Source: Misgurnus anguillicaudatus (Eukaryota; Chordata; Actinopteri; Cypriniformes; Cobitidae). Taken from it: a DNA stretch of 64,000 nucleotides. The position numbers were made by a program, and so were the translations under genes. The stretch lies in assembly GCF_027580225.2 (NCBI RefSeq), contig NW_027395283.1, positions 8,498,501-8,562,500 on the forward strand, written 5' to 3'. Within the stretch, counting starts at the first letter, position 1, and every line of letters starts with the position of its first letter. Under the pieces are notes generated by a model. The model saw only the letters and a program-made list of their open reading frames with translations. It was not told the origin of the DNA and made no database searches. This document shows positions 33,974-44,665 of the stretch, one piece after another.

Positions 33974-35699
33974 CATTGTTTTACTATAACAGATATGGGA
34001 TGTTTAAGGTTGAGTTGTGATTTTGAAGTGTAGACAGATGGATCATTGTATTTCTGCATCACAGTTAAGGTGCATGTGGATGGTATCACCCTCACAAGTT
34101 GTCCACTGCATCACTACACATCAATGCAGCTGTGAAAATAATAACCATAAACAAACATATTTTACATTTGTACTTAAAATAAGCTTACATTATGAGAATA
34201 TACAATGGCACCCATACTTAAACAGAATAGGGTTTGAGAGAGATACATTAAAAACGAGACAGTAGTACACACATCCTTTAACTCCAGTGTTATTATGACG
34301 TTTAATAGGTCATTAATTAATTAACTGTCATTTGAAATGTCGACAACTTACAGGAATAACTGTAAGATTCTAATGTACTAATATCTAACGTTACTATCGT
34401 AAACAGGAAAATATATAGGTGAGCAATGAAACTCATGCAAGATTTGTTGGATTTTGTTAACTACTCGTTACTGATCATAAGTGTAATCATAGAACGGACT
34501 TCACAAATCTAACATTAGGCTAACAACACATAGCTAACGGTAGCGAGCTTACCTGAAACGGTCGACCTTAATTCAGCCCCTGGCGTGACTTCTCAACATG
34601 TGTCGTAGCCGAACCATTTCTCGGGAAAAGGATGTTCGTCAGTCGGCTTCCCGTCCATTAAAATTAGTACGAACAAACATGAGGGCGCTTGGATGAGCAA
34701 CTTTAATAACGCCTTTAGCCGCCGTATCTCTATGCCACCGTATCTCTATGCTAAGAAGACAGAATGACAACATCTCGTCCTGACGTCTCGCGTGGTTCTG
34801 TGTAACTTGGACAACTTAAAGTTACGCCCCCTGCTAAAAGTTACGCCCCTTAACGGCACGCCCCTCTCTTGCGGTCCGCAGACAGACCCATCTCAAATCA
34901 CGGAACAACGTCAGCATTATTTAATCCTATGACCAGTGTTCGTAACAGCTGCCGTATGCATACGGTTAGCCTAAAGGCTATTTGAAGCTCCCTAAATACA
35001 ATGGCAAGCAGTTTTATAGGCATTCGCGTTTTCCATTATGACCACCAAACTTTCTTAGCTATGATTGCACGCACATATAGAGCAACGTGCTTACACTTTC
35101 AAAGTATATGGCAATATTTCAGTCAAACAGTTAAAAGATGCATTGAAGTTTAAAACTTACCAGAGCAGTTTGGAGCGCTCCGCTCTGCTAGTGGGGGGAG
35201 GGGCAATGCACGGGCTGCAGGCAGCCTCCAGGAACACAGAGCTGCCTGTGGGCGCCTGTCTGTAATTAATGCCGGGGAAAAGCTATCGGCGAACGCAAGC
35301 CGCGGATCGGCCGATGCCGATACACCTAAAACGTGCTAAAATCGGCCCGATGTATCGGCCGGCCGATATATCGGTCGATCACTAATCAAAATGTCTGGTT
35401 ATTGCGTTTGGTTGCACTAATAATATACTATATACGTATATATCTATTTGGTCACTTTATATTTGGCCATCTGCTAACGTCTTCTATCCACTTCACTATA
35501 GTACATGGATCTGGTAGCTGTGTTGAAAAAGTTGATAAAGTCAACTTTTTAAAATAACTTTCTCTGTCTGTGTTGCTTCACTGCTGATTCTTGCCATACG
35601 TCCATTGCCAACATGCACATGCATACGTTGCCACGTCATCATTGTGTACAAACAGTAAAATGGTCTAAGGAATCCCTGTATGTCTGTATATTAGCTGTT

Positions 35700-35750
35700 A
35701 AGGTCAGTGATGGAGAGGGACAGGTTGATGATGATCCCTGCAATCATATT

Positions 35751-35781
<31 letters not shown>

Positions 35782-35830
35782 GAAAGCAGAGCAAGAGGAG
35801 GAGGAGAATGGAACCAATACAAAAACAGTG
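35700..35830 (+). pseudogene. Possible acidic exon remnant of the 9-kb hAT
   Basis: The open frame encodes SDGEGQVDDDPCNH, then a Glu-rich run (EEEEEEEEE) and KQSKRRRRMEP. It sits within the outer hAT outside the nested 5.1-kb element. It could be part of a former transposase exon or just a GAG microsatellite. Confidence 0.25.
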
Positions 35831-35872
35831 ATAGGTACAGGGGCAGTGCAGGGCTGGGTAGGCAATCATATT

Positions 35873-35943
35873 ACCATGCTGGAAAAAACAGCATAGACCA
35901 GCATAATTCCCATGCTGGTTTGATGCTGTTTTTTCAGCAGGGT
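35873..35943. mobile_element. Tiny palindromic MITE (CCATGCTGG type), about 70 bp
   Basis: CCATGCTGGAAAAAACAGCAT is mirrored by ATGCTGTTTTTTCAGCAGG, with CCAGCAT and ATGCTGG inside. It can fold almost completely. Confidence 0.7.
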
Positions 35944-35973
35944 AGGCATATCAATCAATCAAAGCTTTATTAA

Positions 35974-36353
35974 AGGTGCAGTGTGTAATTTTTAAAAGGA
36001 TCTCTTGACAAAATTGGAAAATAATATACAAAACTATATAATCAGGGGTGTATGAAGACCTTTTCATAATGACCCGTTATGTTTTTATTACCTTAGAATG
36101 TGACGTTTTTATCTACAAACACAGAGGGTCCCCTTACGTGGAAGTCGCCATTTTGTGCCACCATGTTTCTACAGAAGCCCTTAATGGACAACTTTTTTTA
36201 CGAAGTTGTCTCTGTCAATGACATGTTTGTCTGGTGGCGGCTACTGTAGCTTCTCTATGCGTTTCAAAAGCAAGGGGTGAGCAGTGGACTGAGTTGTTGG
36301 TTGGAATTCGCTACCTCACCACTAGATGTCGCTAAAATGTACACACTGCACCT
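35974..36353. mobile_element. TTAA-flanked MITE, 380 bp (piggyBac- or Kolobok-like)
   Basis: Ends AGGTGCAGTGTGTA and TACACACTGCACCT are perfect inverted repeats. TTAA flanks at 35970-35973 and 36354-36357. Non-coding. Confidence 0.88.
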
Positions 36354-36357
36354 TTAA

Positions 36358-36960
36358 TGACACACACAAATAAAAAATACAGCACAATATTACATATTTA
36401 CATATAGGATAAAATGCAATAGTTTCATATACTAGGTAATAACCTGACTGAAGCACAGATTGAATTAAAAAAGGAATTATTCTTAGTCATATTTATTACT
36501 GATGTTCTTCTCATGCATATGTAGCTGTACAATCAGTAAGCAGAGCAGGATCCAGCAGAGGCAAGGTCCAGCACAGGGGAAGCTGAGCCAGGGAGAGTTG
36601 TAAGTGAGTACACACACAATCTCTATTTATGGGACTTTATTGTATTTTTTGAGTATCTGAGTGGGTATGTGTGAGTATTTGTAACAATTGTATCACTCCA
36701 ACTGACTGTACACATGACATGCTGGTAGTTAGCAGTATACTGTGACTTATGTGTTCGAGATTAGGTTTTGCTGACCTGGTTGTGTTTAGTTCAGTGGTGA
36801 CTTGCTTATACAACCTGAGGAGGCAGGTGTTATCCTAAAGTTTCTTTAAGGTCTTCAGCATAATCTGATTCTCTTTATACCATAAAAACACTATTAGAAT
36901 TAAATGTGCAAAAAATCCTGCTCGTGCACCATGGGCACTCGCGTAAAAGGCCTCTCCATC
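36358..36960. other. Interior of the 9-kb hAT, non-coding
   Basis: AT-rich sequence. An exon-like block at 36545-36600 (AGCAGGATCCAGCAGAGGC...) is bounded by possible splice signals. I cannot assign a product. Confidence 0.3.
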
Positions 36961-39143
36961 TTAAAGTCCCGGGCTGAATTTCAGTCCCAGTACGTCCCTG
37001 CACTTCATACAAAAGAGTAAGAACAGCAGAAAGTATAAATGCTTTTAAGAACGAACTACTGGAACAAAATTGGAATTTAGTATATGAAGAGGAGGATGTT
37101 GATAAAGCATATAATGAATTTCTAAATGTCTTTGCATCATTATATGATAAACACTGTCCTGTAAAACAATATAGAAACAAACGTAATCAAACAAGTAGTC
37201 CATGGATCACAAAAGGTTTATTAAATGTCTGTAAGAAGAAAAACACACTTTATAGACAATTTATTAAATATCGTACCCCAGAAGCAGAAAATAAATATAA
37301 AAAGTACAAGAACAAATTAATTGGTATCATGAGGAGGTGTAAAAAAGAATATTATAATAACATATTAGAGATTAATAAAAGTAATATGAAAGGTTTATGG
37401 AATATCCTAAATAGTATAATTAGAAATGGAAAAAAAACTAAAAAGATAAGTTTTCTGGAATATTTTTTTGATAAAGATAAGATAATAAGCAACAAAGAAG
37501 ATGTAGTTAATGCTTTCAAAAAAATTTTTGTAAACGTAGGACCAAATCTGGCAAAAGAAATAAATGATTCAGAAAGTACTGATGGGGTGGATGTAGTAAA
37601 TTGGAATAGAAATCCTAGCTCGATTTTCCTTAGAGCAGTGGAAAGGGAAGAGATAATAGATATTGTAAGAAATTGTAAAAACAAATCTTCTGTGGACTGG
37701 AGTAATATCGATATGATTATAGTAAAAAAAGTAATTGAGGAAATTTCACAACCATTAACCCATATCGCTAATTTGTCTTTTCAACATGGTAAATTTCCAA
37801 ATAAAATGAAAGTGGCAAAAGTAATACCAGTATATAAAACTGGGGATAAACACCTTTTTACAAATTATAGGCCTGTTTCTATACTGCCCCAATTCTCCAA
37901 AATCCTAGAAAAACTGTTTACAGAAAGATTGGATGATTTCATTGAAACACATAAATTGCTAGTAGAGAGTCAATATGGATTTCGGTCAAACAGATCAACA
38001 TCTTTGGCTTTAATGGAATTAATTGAGGAAATAACAAATTGTATAGATACTAAAAAATATGTGTTAGGAATATTTATAGATTTAAAGAAAGCATTTGACA
38101 CCATAAATCATGACATTTTATTACAGAAATTAGAGACGTATGGGATCAGAGGAGTTGGATTGAATTGGGTAAGTAGCTATTTGAGAAGCAGGCAACAATT
38201 TGTGGAAATTGGTGATCAAAAATCTATATTTATGGACATGACATGTGGAGTACCACAGGGATCGGTCCTTGGCCCAAAACTTTTCATTATTTACATTAAT
38301 GATATATGTAGAGTATCAAATATTTTTAAATTAATTTTGTTTGCTGATGATACAAATATTCTTTGTATGGGGGACAATTTTCAGCAGCTTATGGAGGCGA
38401 TAACAAAAGAAATTATTAAATTAAAACGGTGGTTTGATGTAAATAAATTATCATTAAATATAGCTAAAACAAAGATTATGTTATTTGGAAAGTATACTAA
38501 ACCTGAAGTAAAACTTAAAATTGATAATATTAATATAGAACAAGTATATGAAATTACATTTCTAGGTGTCATTTTAGACCACAAAATTAGCTGGAAACCA
38601 CATATAAAACACATCAAATCAAAATTGGTAAAGACTATATCAATATTAAATAAAACAAGACATATTCTGGATAAAAAATCATTGCATATTCTGTATAATA
38701 CACTCATTGTTCCATATTTAAGTTATTGTGTGGAAATCTGGGGAAATACCTACAAAACCAACCTACAATCGTTATGCACATTACAAAAGAGAGCAATCAG
38801 AATCATAAGTAAGATTTCACTATTCTTGAAATCAAAAATACTAAAATTTATTGATCTGGTTAAATTTAAGACGGTACAATTTATGTTTAAAGCAAGAAAT
38901 AATTTACTTCAAGAAAATTTACAGTACATGTTTATGGAGAGGCAGGGTGGGTATAATTTGAGAGATGAATTAAACTTTAAAAAGATTAGCATAAGAACTA
39001 CTCTAAAAAGTATGTGCATGACTATATGTGGGGTGAGGTTGTGGAATAATTTGGAGCAGGGGTTTAAATATTGTAGAAACTTTAAACAGTTTAAAAAGAT
39101 GTATAAAAACAAGCTACTAGAAGGTTATGAGGATGAACAGTAG

Positions 39144-39535
39144 TGATTGTGAGGGCGGGTCAAAAGATTGGTTATTAAGTTTAAAGGGTGATGGGTTGTT
39201 TGGAATAAAAGGTAAATTTGGTTCATATTTTAAAAATAGGGGGAATTAGTTGTAATTGTAATAGGAAGATATAGACTTTAGAAAATATTTGAAATATAAT
39301 AGATTTTGAATGGCTCTTTAAGGGGTGGGAAAAAATAAGCTTTTGCTTCATCCCGCTCCTTTTCGAACACATGAAGTAAAAGGATATTTTGTTTTTTATG
39401 TGGTAATGCAATTACTGTATGTTCAATTATTGTATTTTCATATTTTATTTTATTTTTGTTATTTTTATTTTATATATATATTTTTTTGTTGTTCGAAATA
39501 AAAATAAATAAAGAAAGAAAGAAAGAAAGTAAATG
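39144..39535 (+). other. LINE copy 2 3' UTR and simple-repeat tail
   Basis: It follows the ORF2 stop. AATAAAAATAAATAAAGAAAGAAAGAAAG closes the element (about 39497-39527), a typical LINE tail of short tandem repeats. Confidence 0.7.
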
Positions 39536-39669
39536 TTTTATTCTTTAAATATAAAAATATTTGCCTAATTAAACACGGAGTGCATTGCATTTTTTTTTAC
39601 AAATATTTAGTTATATAGTCTGCATTGTAAGCTTTTATGAAAGTGATGGCCCCTAGTGGAGTCATGTGG

Positions 39670-39830
39670 GATAAGGTATAGCTAAGAGTGCTCCAGACCA
39701 ACCTTCCGACTTACAGAAGTGATACGTAACTAAGAACTTTTCGGAAAACACGTATTAGCGATAAGGTACAGCTTAAGGTACAACTTAAGAACGACGTAGC
39801 GTTAAGGTAGTTTCGGAGAACGCAGCCCTG
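39670..39830. repeat. Degenerate MITE (copy C)
   Basis: CCAGACCAACCTTCCGACTTACAGAAG, TATTAGCGATAAGG and GTTTCGGAGAACGCAGCCC match the order in copies A (6548) and B (22617). Confidence 0.5.
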
Positions 39831-39848
39831 ATTCAACTCATCAGACTC

Positions 39849-41681
39849 CCCAGCCAACATTGACATGTGGGCCCCACGTGGGTCCCATCTGGGCAGCATG
39901 GGCTTAACATGGGCAAGATGTGTGGGTCCTATGTGGATTTCCTATGTGGGCCCCATATGGGTTTGCCCATGTGGGATAATAATGTGGGCCCCTCATGGCA
40001 CCTATGTGGGCAAAACATTTTTATGCTTGAAATACATCTTTATACATTTACAATCTTAAAATAATAACTTTTGGTTGATTGTCACTTTTAAACAAATAGC
40101 AAATAATATAACAGATATGATTTGATCAGTATAAAACATTTTAAATAAAAATGCATTATTTTTTTACATTTAATTAACATTGATATGTGGGCCCCACATG
40201 GGTCCCATATGGGCAACATGTGGGATAATAATGTGGGGCCCTCATGGCACCTATGTGGGCAAAACATTTTATGCTTAAAATACATTTTATATACGTTTAA
40301 ACTCTTAAAATTATTACTTTTGGTTTATAGTCACTTTTATACAAAGAGCAAATAATATCACAGATAGGATATGATCAGTATAAAACATTTTAAATAAAAA
40401 TGCATTATTGTTAACATTTATTTGTGATATTTGTAATGTTTACCTGCCAATTATTAATTTTAATTTGCACAGCTGAGCATGAGTGAAAATAAGAAATGTC
40501 AGAAAGTTCATCAGTTTGATAAGTGTGTTAATTAAAGAAATGTTTCAAACATTCTGAAAGGAGTCTGATTAGTGGAGTCAGATGTTTCATATAAGGAGAC
40601 CTCATTACGATCTGCTCACTGAAACGACACATTACACTTGACAAAGTAGTCCTGCTTCAAATGTTTTTAATTGTGATTTTTATCACATAATATTATATCA
40701 TATTTTAAATAATCTTTGCTAAAATAGGCAGACTTTTAAAATGACAACTATAAAGATGATAAACATTTAAACTACAAGAATTTCCACTCAGGCGCAAGGA
40801 TACGGTTTCTATCGGAGCAGCAGGAGTCTCTCACAACTGTTACACTTGTAATTTATCCTGAGTTATGTTTTTAGAAAATGTAATACTACGGTACAAGTTC
40901 ACGGACTGCACATGGATGAATCAAAGCAAACGTGCAAGGACATTTAATGAGTTTGGCTGTGGATGCTTTGGAAGTTCTTCATAAAACGTTTGAGCAAAGA
41001 TTAATTGATGATCAGAAGACCATCTCCAGAAGAGTGAGCAATGTTTGTGTTGTTTTTGAGTTCTAAGTATTTTAAGAGTTTGACTTCTTTCAATGCTTAT
41101 TTTAAGTGTTATGTTAAATTGTTAATCATTACCTGCCTTGGCAGTTTTGAAATGTTCATGATTATTTTAGCATTGTATTGTTATAAATTGACAATAAAGT
41201 ATTTTGATATATTGAATCTTTACAGTTTTTTAATTTGATTTCTCATATTGCACCTCCTTCATGTTTTGTGATGTATACAGATGAATTAATTGTTGAATAT
41301 TTATGCTGAAATCTGATATTTACCGAACTGAAATGATTTGCTTTTATCGGTTTTCAATTTAAAACAAATATATTATTTAAGTAAATTACAATTAAGCATT
41401 AAAAGTATAATTATTTAATAATAAGGGACCAGTCCAGTACCCATTAAAAATCCATTCTGGGCCCTGATATGTAACGTGGGCTTCATTACGTGGGTGCAAT
41501 ATGGGCCCTATGTGTGTTGCCCACGTGGGCCCCACATAGGCCCCACTCAGTTTCTATATCAAATTCATGTGGGCAACCCAGGTGGGGCCACAGTGGAACC
41601 CATGGACAAACCCATGTACAGCCCACATTGGAAGCCCATATGGGGCCCACATGGGCCCCACCTTGCAATGTTGGCTGGGTC
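39849..41681. mobile_element. TIR element rich in GTGGGCCCCACATGGG motifs, about 1.83 kb
   Basis: The left end CCCAGCCAACATTG is inverted at the right end as CAATGTTGGCTGGG. GGGCCC-centred motifs (ATGTGGGCCCC, GCCCACATGGGC) pile up within 200 bp of each end. Inside, a 330-bp segment is tandemly duplicated (39856 and 40186 starts) with modest divergence. The AT-rich middle (40430-41240) has no convincing ORF. No target duplication was resolved. Confidence 0.75.
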
Positions 41682-41836
41682 CTTACAGAATGATTGAAAT
41701 GTCTCTGTAAGAGCCATTTGTCTTGTTAAGGTGTCCACTAGGTGTCACTGTTCTATATTCAGTGAATATAGGTAGGAACCTTCCTTCAGGTGACAGGTGT
41801 TGCTGGAGGAAGGTGAACACACAGTTTTTTGACCGT

Positions 41837-43054
41837 GGCTGAATCCGAAATCGCATACTTACTGTGTAGGTACTGAATTTCACTGGGTACCTACTTAACG
41901 TGCGCTTAGGCAGTATGTACGTTCGCGTTAAGTATGGACAGCATCCGCCATGTTGACGTTATCATGTGACATATGACGTAGTAGACTTGTTCGAGTTCAT
42001 GCGGAACCACAAGAACCGACAGGAGATTGACATCACAATACCGCGAGAGCAACTCGAAATCAGACTTCTCCGTATTATTTCTGGAATCGCTCTCACGGTA
42101 CTTTGATGTCATCCACCTGTTGGTTCTTACAACGGTGCATAAACTCAAACAAACCTATTAACAGACATGAAAACGTATGCGTGTGTATGAGGGACAGGTG
42201 CACTAACACCTGATTGCATCAGTAACTTGATCTGTAACAGTGTTACAGATATATTACACATTATTTTGTAGGGGACAAAATAAGTAAACAAGCAGGATGT
42301 AATTTACTATCTATTGTCAGATGACAGCTGTGCTTGAATACAAACTAGACAATGCAGGCAATGTGATTATATACATTTTAGTGAAGCAATCTCTTGTATT
42401 TACTTAAAACGACAGGAAACATGAATAAAAAATGAATGAATAAAACGATCACAATAAATGAAAACGTATTGAAGTGAATCCCATATCAAACAAAACTTTA
42501 TTCAAATGTATTTCTCTAACAAACCATCACATATTTACTGTCAGCTCAACACAGCTGTGACATCTTTATTTAAATGAATCAGCTGAGCACTTTGTGGTAA
42601 ATCCTGGGTCTGTGCGTGAAGTTAGGGTGCTGAGGAACAGTCCTGTGTAACGTATCAAAATCACCCGATTGGTTGGTCTCCGGTCGATTGCTTTGCTTTC
42701 CCGTGGCATCATGGGAAAGCTGGGATAGAAGTGTCCATCCGATGCACGCTTCAGAATCGGGGCGGACTCAGTAGGGCATCCGGGTATTTCTCGCCTACTG
42801 ATTTTATGGATACTGAGGATTCGGACGTACTACTCTGTTCACGTGCTGTTTCCCCTACTACATTTTCAGTGAGTAGGCGGTTTCGGACAACACTTAAGTA
42901 CACGTGCATCTGAATCTCGCGAGAAATAGTCCAAAATCCCGCTAATTCTCGCCTACCCTTTTACGTATACTGAGGTTTCGGACATACTATTCGTTCGCCT
43001 ACTGCTTTTTGCCTACTATATAGTATGGCAGTATGCGGTTTCGGATTCAGCCCC
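41837..43054. mobile_element. TIR element (GGCTGAATCCGAAATCGCATACT ends), 1.2 kb
   Basis: The left end GGCTGAATCCGAAA is inverted at the right as TTTCGGATTCAGCC. Subterminal repeats of CGGACATACT, TCGCCTACT and GGTTTCGGA cluster in the right 300 bp. It interrupts the LTR between GACCGT and ATCAC. The target duplication is not clear. No coding frame. Confidence 0.8.
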
Positions 43055-43201
43055 TATCACAAGGCCATGCTGTTACAACAATGCAACACATTGAATAAAA
43101 TGAATACTCTGAGCATTCAAATGGTGAGTGGACATTGATTTAATGACATTTAACTTAAGCCAAGTGAGCGCGTACAAATACACCGTCCAGCAACCCTCAG
43201 C

Positions 43202-44247
43202 CAGTGGCGTGTTTACCCACCACGCAAACCACGCAACTGCATGGGGCCCCACAGGCTTGGGGGGCCCCCTACTGGCCACAAGGTGTGCGAAAGTATGTTA
43301 CGTTTATTCAGACCCAAATCTAAGGTACGGATGAAGCATGCACGAGCACGATATGTGCGAGTCTGTACGCAGAATAAAATATGCGCGCATCCTTGTGAGG
43401 GCACATATAGGCTACTTCATGAGCGAAACTCTACGGGAAAACGCACCTCTGCTCAGCGCTCACAAATGCAGCCACACAAGTGCTGGAATGAGCGCTCCCT
43501 CGACTCTCTCTGCTCTCGTAACTGCACAACATTCACTCTATGGTCAAGTTTACTTTAAAGACTTTGGGCTTCACACCTGTGATTGGTGACACACATTTTT
43601 TGTTCCACGCTCGTACAGGTATAAACATGATAAAGACACCACGCAGGGGTTTTAATCATGTCGAAAATAGATAAATCATATTCTGTATCTCATTATTGTC
43701 ATCAAATCTCATCTTTAATGTTTGTCTAGTCTATATGCTTGTTGTATCTCACAGTAAGTTTGGTTTTACAATATGAACATGAGAGTTATGTGATTCCCAT
43801 CCATAAATTCAAGCAATAACCAACTTACAATGTTGTTTGCTGGTGTTTGTTAGTTCAGCTTGTTAGATCAGTCTGAATCATAATCTAAAGCTTCGTCTTT
43901 TTCCTCATTTAGTTTTTTTAGTAAGATGTCAGACATTGAAGTTGCAGTATTAATTACATTGTTTGAAATACATCCTGTAAGACATTTGCGAGCAAAAAAT
44001 ATATCTGAGAGGGGCGTGAAACATTTTTTTAAACCAAGAATTTTTGTCATACCAAACTGTAACAATTTAGTGTTATTTTAAGCAGTGTAAAACAAAATAA
44101 ATCCGCTTTATATATATCTCACTTAATTCTATATACTGAATATTATTGTTGTGCAATTCAAATGAAAAACCTTGGGCAATGCTGGGGCATGGGGGGCCCG
44201 GTTCTTGGACTTTGCTTAGGGCCCCCAAAATGGTAAACACGCCACTG
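43202..44247. mobile_element. hAT element, 1046 bp, in the BEL 5' LTR
   Basis: Ends CAGTGGCGTGTTTACC and GGTAAACACGCCACTG are perfect inverted repeats. The 8-bp duplication CCCTCAGC is at 43194-43201 and 44248-44255. GGGGCCCC motifs lie just inside both ends. A 65-codon minus-strand frame (43868-44065, ending NEEKDEALDYDSD) may be a decayed transposase piece, but I cannot assign it. Confidence 0.92.
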
Positions 44248-44492
44248 CCCTCAGCTGCTTTAAGTATAGACTTAGCTGCTTCATTTAGCCAAAAAACTTT
44301 GTTTTGTCTACGTTATTTGGAGTAATCATAAGTGGATTTACATCTGAAATGCTGCAACTATGATATGAGGACAACGCAAATCTGTGGAGTATACATGCAC
44401 GTCTTTTCTACTGGGATAAGGACCATCATCAGCACAAGGAAATACATCAGAGCTGTTTTACAAACACCGGCAGAGATCCTTTTGTTCCATAA

Positions 44493-44506
44493 TGGCGCCC
44501 AACGTG
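44493..44506 (+). promoter_or_regulatory. Primer-binding site matching tRNA-Lys 3' end
   Basis: TGGCGCCCAACGTG matches the complement of the 3' end of animal tRNA-Lys(CUU-type) over 14 bases. It should sit immediately after the 5' LTR, but lies 209 bases downstream of the end defined by comparison with the 3' LTR. A CA followed by TAA precedes it. Confidence 0.65.
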
Positions 44507-44665
44507 AAAAGGTATGTCTAGTAGCGCTACTTATTGTTGAATGGCCATTTAACTATGTGTGCACACATTATGGGACAAAAATCCAATGCATTGGTTATCA
44601 AAGAAAATAATTAACTTTACGAACTATCGTTGTTAATTGTTTACATTTTGAACATTCTGTGGATT

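Larger units (their letters stand above)
31383..34887. repeat. Pair of about 105-bp inverted repeats bounding a 3.5-kb segment
   Basis: The left arm 31383-31490 begins GTCTGTCTGCGG and continues GCAAGAGAGGGGCGTGCCGTT. The right arm 34783-34887 is its reverse complement with scattered mismatches and a short indel. This probably marks another nested TIR element inside the 5.1-kb hAT. A clear target duplication was not found. Confidence 0.65.
30241..35384. mobile_element. hAT transposon (5144 bp) with CCGAT-rich subterminal repeats
   Basis: Ends TAGGGATCGACCGATAT and ATATCGGTCGATCACTA are inverted termini. The 8-bp duplication ATCAAAAT is perfect at 30233-30240 and 35385-35392. GCCGAT/ATCGGC motifs crowd the first and last 120 bp, as expected for transposase-binding subterminal repeats. 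There is no transposase ORF. Inside are a pair of about 105-bp inverted repeats 3.5 kb apart, a 51-bp minisatellite and several MITEs. Confidence 0.92.
27941..37000. mobile_element. Large hAT transposon (9.06 kb including nested elements)
   Basis: The left end is CAGGGGCGGACTGGCC and the right end ...CCCAGTACGTCCCTG, imperfect inverted termini. The 8-bp duplication CACTTCAT is at 27933-27940 and 37001-37008, within LINE ORF2. Subtracting the nested hAT (28532-29867), hAT (30241-35384) and TTAA element leaves about 2.2 kb. No complete transposase is visible; remnants are at 28287-28475 and perhaps 35700-35830. It is non-autonomous. Confidence 0.92.
26401..39143 (+). pseudogene. LINE ORF2 (copy 2): endonuclease/reverse transcriptase, open once two insertions are removed
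   Basis: Segment 1 (26401-26725) and segment 2 (27357-27940) encode the endonuclease: IIHLNSRSL, IAISETWIND, NGGGVAIYVH, CIYRTPGSN, GDLNIDLLN and ISDHLPVF. Segment 3 (37001-39143) encodes the reverse transcriptase ([52 protein letters not shown]) and the tail (CGVRLWNNLEQ). Subtracting 639 and 9068 bases, insertions plus one target duplication each, leaves 3036 bases, or 1012 codons including stop, with frame kept at both junctions. A start at 37329 would be artefactual because the frame is open back to the hAT boundary. Confidence 0.9.
25585..39535 (+). mobile_element. Jockey/CR1-like LINE (copy 2), near full length with two insertions in ORF2
   Basis: ORF1 is at 25645-26346, ORF2 at 26401-39143, then a 3' UTR and a tail of AAATAAA/GAAA repeats ending near 39535. 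ORF2 is interrupted by a SINE (26726-27356) and a 9.06-kb hAT (27941-37000). Both are bounded by 8-bp duplications of LINE sequence. The LINE is of the same clade as copy 1 but a different subfamily. Confidence 0.88.
41706..44283 (+). repeat. BEL 5' LTR containing two DNA transposons
   Basis: LTR pieces are 41706-41836, 43055-43201 and 44256-44283. Joined, they match the 3' LTR at 51016-51320 (TGTAAGAGCC...AGCTGCTTCA). Both copies contain AATAAA in CATTNAATAAAATG. The sequence could extend to about 44490, where a tRNA-Lys-type primer site sits (see separate entry). Confidence 0.85.

Noticed and set aside
37329..37331. Start of a 604-aa reverse transcriptase at this ATG
   Set aside because: The frame is open upstream to the hAT boundary at 37001 and continues from the endonuclease part, so it is an internal methionine.
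43868..44065. hAT transposase coding region
   Set aside because: Only 65 codons with no zinc-finger or dimerisation motif that I can recognise; left as part of a non-autonomous element.
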